A stretch of DNA of 8,435 bases from Propionibacterium sp. (GTDB taxonomy: Bacteria; Actinomycetota; Actinomycetes; Propionibacteriales; Propionibacteriaceae). Below, one piece after another: positions 6,025-8,435 of the stretch; the first letter of the stretch is position 1; every line of letters begins with the position of its first letter. Both the position numbers and the translations under genes were made by a program. The stretch lies in assembly GCA_012837465.1 (NCBI GenBank), contig DURG01000080.1, positions 1 through 8,435 of the forward strand, written 5' to 3'. The notes under the pieces are model-generated. The model did no database searches and had not been told where the DNA came from. It saw nothing but the letters and a program-made list of their open reading frames with translations.

Positions 6025-6648
6025 ATGGCTCAGTACTTCGATGTTCATCCCGACAACCCGCAGCCCCGGGCGCTCGCCCAGGCCGCGAAGATCCTCTCCG
6101 ACGGTGGGCTGATCGTGTACCCGACGGACTCGTGCTTCGCACTGGGGTGCGCGCTGGGCAACGCCGAGGGCATCGCGCGGATCAAACGGATCCGCAACCT
6201 CGGCGACAAACACCATTTCACGCTCGTCGTCGACGAGTTCGCGAAGCTGGGGGAGTACGTCCACATGGACAACCGCGTCTTCCGAGCGGTGAAGGCCGCG
6301 ACCCCCGGGCCCTACACCTTCATCCTGGAGGCCACCCGCGAGATCCCACGGATGATGATGCACCCGAAGAAGCGAACCGTCGGCGTCCGCATCCCGCAGC
6401 ACCGCACCACGCTGGAACTGCTGAAGACATACGGTGCTCCGTTGCTGTCGTCGACACTCCTCCTGCCCGGCCACGAGGACGCGCAGACCGATGGCTGGGC
6501 CATCAAGGAACTGCTGGACCACGAGGTCGACGCGGTCATCGACTCCGGAGACTGCGGGCTCGAGCCCACCACCGTCGTCGACATGACCGATGACCTGCCC
6601 GTGGTCGAGCGCGTCGGCGCCGGGGACCCAGAGCCCTTCGAGGCCTAG
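6025..6648 (+). CDS. yciO: Sua5/YciO/YrdC family protein, YciO type
   Basis: A 207-residue protein closely following E. coli YciO: HPDNPQPR at the N-terminus (residues 8-15), the nucleotide-binding GGLIVYPTDS (27-36), ALGCALGN, IKRIRNLGDKHHFTL (53-67), TPGPYTFILEATREIPRMM (93-111), KRTVGVRIP (116-124), LSSTLLLPG (141-149), and PTTVVDMTDDLPVVERVGAGDPEPF at the end. The superfamily includes TsaC/Sua5, which makes threonylcarbamoyl-AMP for the t6A modification of tRNA. The SxN motif of true TsaC is replaced here by SST-LLLPG, as in YciO. Automatic annotation as L-threonylcarbamoyladenylate synthase is therefore uncertain; a separate Sua5 normally exists elsewhere in actinobacterial genomes. It is probably cytoplasmic and RNA or nucleotide binding. 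Start ATG 6025 aligns with E. coli YciO. It is 9 bases after the aldo/keto reductase gene. Confidence 0.88.
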   Translation: MAQYFDVHPDNPQPRALAQAAKILSDGGLIVYPTDSCFALGCALGNAEGIARIKRIRNLGDKHHFTLVVDEFAKLGEYVHMDNRVFRAVKAATPGPYTFILEATREIPRMMMHPKKRTVGVRIPQHRTTLELLKTYGAPLLSSTLLLPGHEDAQTDGWAIKELLDHEVDAVIDSGDCGLEPTTVVDMTDDLPVVERVGAGDPEPFEA

Positions 6649-6686
6649 GTCGGCGCGCGCACGAGGGCAGCTGCCACTTCAGATGA

Positions 6687-6720
6687 ACGGCGCCCCATCC
6701 CGGGTGGGAAGGGGCGCCGT
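6687..6720. terminator. Bidirectional hairpin terminator between yciO and the DUF937 gene
   Basis: ACGGCGCCCC (6687-6696) pairs perfectly with GGGGCGCCGT (6711-6720). Inside, TCCC (6698-6701) pairs with GGGA (6706-6709), leaving a single A-A mismatch and a 4-base loop. There is no T run on either side. Its place between convergent genes suggests it ends both transcripts. A separate perfect 10-base palindrome, GGCAGCTGCC, sits at 6666-6675. Confidence 0.75.
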
Positions 6721-6740
6721 CGGTCAGGGGGTGGTTGCCG

Positions 6741-7457
6741 TCAGCGGCGGCCGCCACCCAGGAGGTCGCCCAGAATCTGGCCGAGAACGCCACCGCCCAG
6801 CCCGCCGCCACTGGGCTGGTTGGTCTGCTGCGTCTGCGGCTGCGGGTTGGTGTCCTCCGGGAACGGCATCGTGGGGGCGCCGCTACCGGTGCCGGAGGTC
6901 TCCGGCGCACGGAACTGGGGTTCACGCTGCTGCTGGGGGGCCTGCGGCGGGGGAGCAGTCTGCTGGCCGCTGCCGCCACCGAGCACCTGGCCCAGGATGT
7001 CGCCGAGGACGCCGCCGGAGCGGCCCTGCGGTGCCTGCTGCGGCTGGCCCTGGCGCTCGTCGCGGCCCATGAACTTGCCCGCCAGCCACGCCATCACGAT
7101 GGGGGCGAGGATGGGGATGAGCTTCTGGATGAGGGCGTTGCCGCCACCGAGCCCGCCGAGCTGGTTCATCACGGCGTCTTCGTTCTGGCCGAAGATGTGG
7201 TGGCTGATCTTGGCACCCTCGTTGGGGTCGATGCGGTTCAGGTCGACGCCGCCCTCGAGCAGCGACGGGTCGTGATCCTTCAGCGCGGCGGCGAGGGACG
7301 CCTCACCGGCCGGGTCCTTGGCGTTGGCACCCATGCCCATGAGCAGCGCCGGCAGCGCGTTGCGCACGGCGCTCTCGACCTCTGCCTGGGGCTCGCCGAC
7401 CTGTGCGGCAATCTGGTCCATGGGGAGGCTGTTCAGGATCTCCTGATAGTCGAACAT
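6741..7457 (-). CDS. DUF937 domain protein with Gly/Gln/Pro-rich C-terminal tail
   Basis: A 238-residue protein of unknown function. Residues 1-105 form the DUF937 domain (PF06078; the family includes E. coli YidB): FDYQEILNSLPMDQIA, ALLMGMGANA, then DGGVDLNRID-like and KISHHIFG (83-90) with NQLGG. A hydrophobic, possibly amphipathic or membrane-associated helix lies at 109-130 (LIQKLIPILAPIVMAWLAGKFM). The rest is low complexity, rich in Gln, Pro and Gly. It carries the same 15-residue motif twice: GGVLGDILGQVLGGG (148-162) and GGVLGQILGDLLGGG (222-236), the second almost at the C-terminus. There is no signal peptide. ATG 7457 has AAGGAG 6 bases upstream, which rules out the longer open frame that continues to 8030 across the next gene. 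It is convergent with yciO and divergent from the lipoprotein gene. I do not assign a function. Confidence 0.85.
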   Translation of the reverse strand: MFDYQEILNSLPMDQIAAQVGEPQAEVESAVRNALPALLMGMGANAKDPAGEASLAAALKDHDPSLLEGGVDLNRIDPNEGAKISHHIFGQNEDAVMNQLGGLGGGNALIQKLIPILAPIVMAWLAGKFMGRDERQGQPQQAPQGRSGGVLGDILGQVLGGGSGQQTAPPPQAPQQQREPQFRAPETSGTGSGAPTMPFPEDTNPQPQTQQTNQPSGGGLGGGVLGQILGDLLGGGRR

Positions 7458-7482
7458 GCGCGACTCCTTCTGCAAAATCAAC

Positions 7483-7500
7483 GTGCGCCGGGTGGCGCAC
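7483..7500 (-). promoter_or_regulatory. Perfect hairpin in the DUF937 gene leader
   Basis: GTGCGCC (7483-7489) and GGCGCAC (7494-7500) are perfect 7-base arms around a 4-base loop, 26 bases before the start codon. With transcription starting near 7500, the hairpin would be at the very 5' end of the mRNA. It may instead be an operator for a dimeric regulator. Confidence 0.45.
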
Positions 7501-7506
7501 ACCCCA

Positions 7507-7512
7507 AAGTTA
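7507..7512 (-). promoter_or_regulatory. Candidate -10 element of the DUF937 gene
   Basis: On the minus strand this reads TAACTT, a TANNNT match, about 7 bases before the hairpin. No clear -35 is visible. The rest of the 153-base gap to the lipoprotein gene shows no obvious promoter in the plus direction. Confidence 0.4.
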
Positions 7513-7610
7513 CCGGCCCCCAGCGTGCGTCGGGGATGGATTGGTGAAAAGCCGCACTGCCAGGCGCAAGAGGTCATCGGTTCAGGGTTCTGCACGGCGG
7601 AAGGGGTTTC

Positions 7611-8138
7611 GTGAACACTCCCTACTCGGAACAGGAAACACTTCTCGTGCAGTTCAAGCGCTCCCTGATCACCCTCGCAGCCCTCGCTCTGGCCACCGGC
7701 ATCGCCGGGTGTGCGCCGGATCCCGAGCCGACCGTTGGCGAGACTCCTGCAGTCGCCGCGACCACTGCCGCGCCCGAGGTCGATCAGACGACTGAGCCCG
7801 CCGTCGAGACGACGGATGCGCAGCCGACCGACCAGGGGATGGGCGGCCCCGAGGGTGAGCCCGAGAGCGAGGTCCTTGCCCTCGCCTTCGCCGCGGCCAC
7901 CGAGAACGGCTACGGCTGCACGTTGAGCAACCCCGGTGAGGACTTCATCGTGGAGCGCTTCGACTGCACGAAGGACTCCGACACGCTGACGGTCGTCGAG
8001 TATGACGACCCGGCCAATCGTGGCCCCCACATCAGCACCTGGGCGCCGCGCCCGAACCAGCCGGTGGGCGATCGGTGGCTCGTGGCCACGGACAACCCCC
8101 GCGACTTCGAATTCATCATCCAGGAGATGATGCGCTGA
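7611..8138 (+). CDS. Putative small lipoprotein of unknown function
   Basis: A 175-residue protein with a lipoprotein signal: a Lys-Arg pair, a hydrophobic stretch (LITLAALALATGIAG) and a lipobox ending GIAGC, with the modified cysteine at residue 34. It would be anchored on the outer face of the membrane. A disordered linker rich in Thr, Pro, Glu and Ala follows (about 35-85), then a domain of about 90 residues with two cysteines (YGC and FDC) that could form a disulfide, ending in FEFIIQEMMR. I do not recognise the domain. Two GTG starts are possible. GTG 7611 has AAGGGG 4 bases upstream. GTG 7647 has a weaker AGGA 10 bases upstream but gives a standard 22-residue signal peptide without the acidic YSEQET segment. 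I keep 7611 as the outer limit; 7647 is nearly as likely. It stands alone, divergent from the DUF937 gene and convergent with the permease gene 19 bases away. Confidence 0.75.
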   Translation: MNTPYSEQETLLVQFKRSLITLAALALATGIAGCAPDPEPTVGETPAVAATTAAPEVDQTTEPAVETTDAQPTDQGMGGPEGEPESEVLALAFAAATENGYGCTLSNPGEDFIVERFDCTKDSDTLTVVEYDDPANRGPHISTWAPRPNQPVGDRWLVATDNPRDFEFIIQEMMR

Positions 8139-8157
8139 TCCTGCGCTGCGGTGCCGC

Positions 8158-8435
8158 TCAGCCCTTGAGGCCCGAGGTGGCCAGCCCGTCGATGACCCTG
8201 CGCTGCATGAGCATGAACAGGATGAAGATGGGCGCCATCGCCATGATGGACGCAGCCATGATCACCGCGTAGTCGGTGGTGTGCTGGCCTTGCAGCGTGG
8301 CGATGCCCACGCTGAGCGGCATCGAGTCCTCGCGTGTCGTGACGATCAGGGGCCACAGGAGATCGTTCCACGAGTAGAGGACGGTCGTGATCGCGACGGC
8401 GAACAGGCCGGGCGTCGCGAGCGGCAGCATCACCC
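8158..8435 (-). CDS. Carbohydrate ABC transporter permease, C-terminal part (truncated by window edge)
   Basis: About 92 C-terminal residues of a MalG/UgpE-like inner-membrane permease of the CUT1 sugar-import family. The visible part begins at the end of the EAA loop that contacts the ATPase (VMLPLATPGLFAVAI). It continues with YSWNDLLWPLIVT, a periplasmic segment with LSVGIATLQGQHTTDYAVIMAASIMAMAPIFILFMLMQRRVIDGLATSGLKG. WND--WPL and the QRR(V/I)-GL-SGLKG ending are diagnostic of this family. The start and first membrane segments lie beyond position 8435. As the last gene of such operons usually encodes this permease or follows the other one, the partner permease and the binding protein are expected upstream, to the right of the window. 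The sugar cannot be told. No terminator is seen in the 19 bases to the convergent lipoprotein gene. Confidence 0.92.
   Translation of the reverse strand, partial: VMLPLATPGLFAVAITTVLYSWNDLLWPLIVTTREDSMPLSVGIATLQGQHTTDYAVIMAASIMAMAPIFILFMLMQRRVIDGLATSGLKG

Noticed and set aside
4171..6522. 783-codon minus-strand open frame across the tadE-like, aldo/keto reductase and yciO genes
   Set aside because: High-GC shadow frame with no recognisable motifs, opposite three well-supported genes.
7458..8030. N-terminal extension of the DUF937 frame to 8030
   Set aside because: It runs antisense through the lipoprotein gene. A strong AAGGAG site precedes ATG 7457, and the DUF937 domain begins there.

Overview
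The window comes from a high-GC Gram-positive bacterium (actinobacterium). The gene order partial ftsR, bifunctional nuclease (DUF151), second MerR regulator matches the conserved Rv1828-Rv1829-Rv1830 neighbourhood of Mycobacterium tuberculosis. The pyrophosphate-dependent phosphofructokinase resembles the propionibacterial enzyme, so Propionibacteriaceae is my best guess (inference; no rRNA or other marker gene is present).

Layout, left to right. (1) Positions 1-1530 (+): the 3' end of ftsR, the DUF151 nuclease and a ResR-type MerR regulator, a conserved block tied to cell division and growth control. (2) Positions 1649-2827 (+): a YihY/BrkB-family membrane protein with an unusual C-terminal extension. 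(3) Positions 2940-4160 (-): pfp, convergent with brkB. A strong hairpin terminator and a palindromic repeat lie between them. (4) Positions 4330-5120 (+): two overlapping small genes for TadE-like pilin-type proteins, with no tad assembly gene nearby. (5) Positions 5131-6648 (+): an aldo/keto reductase and a YciO-type member of the Sua5/YciO/YrdC family, tightly packed. (6) Positions 6741-7457 (-): a DUF937 protein with a Gly/Gln/Pro-rich tail, convergent with yciO across a long hairpin terminator. (7) Positions 7611-8138 (+): a small putative lipoprotein. (8) Position 8158 to the window end (-): the C-terminus of a sugar ABC transporter permease.

This is mostly ordinary chromosomal core and near-core sequence. 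I see no transposase, integrase, phage gene, CRISPR array, tRNA or rRNA, and no cluster that looks like an undescribed multi-gene system. The non-coding structure is the more interesting part. A nested palindromic repeat occurs near positions 1550-1626 and 2894-2937 with compensatory base changes in both stems. Several genes have a TANNNT hexamer 6-7 bases before the start codon, which suggests leaderless transcripts; in two cases the hexamer begins inside the previous gene's TAG stop codon. The two minus-strand genes with good ribosome binding sites each have a perfect hairpin near the predicted mRNA 5' end.
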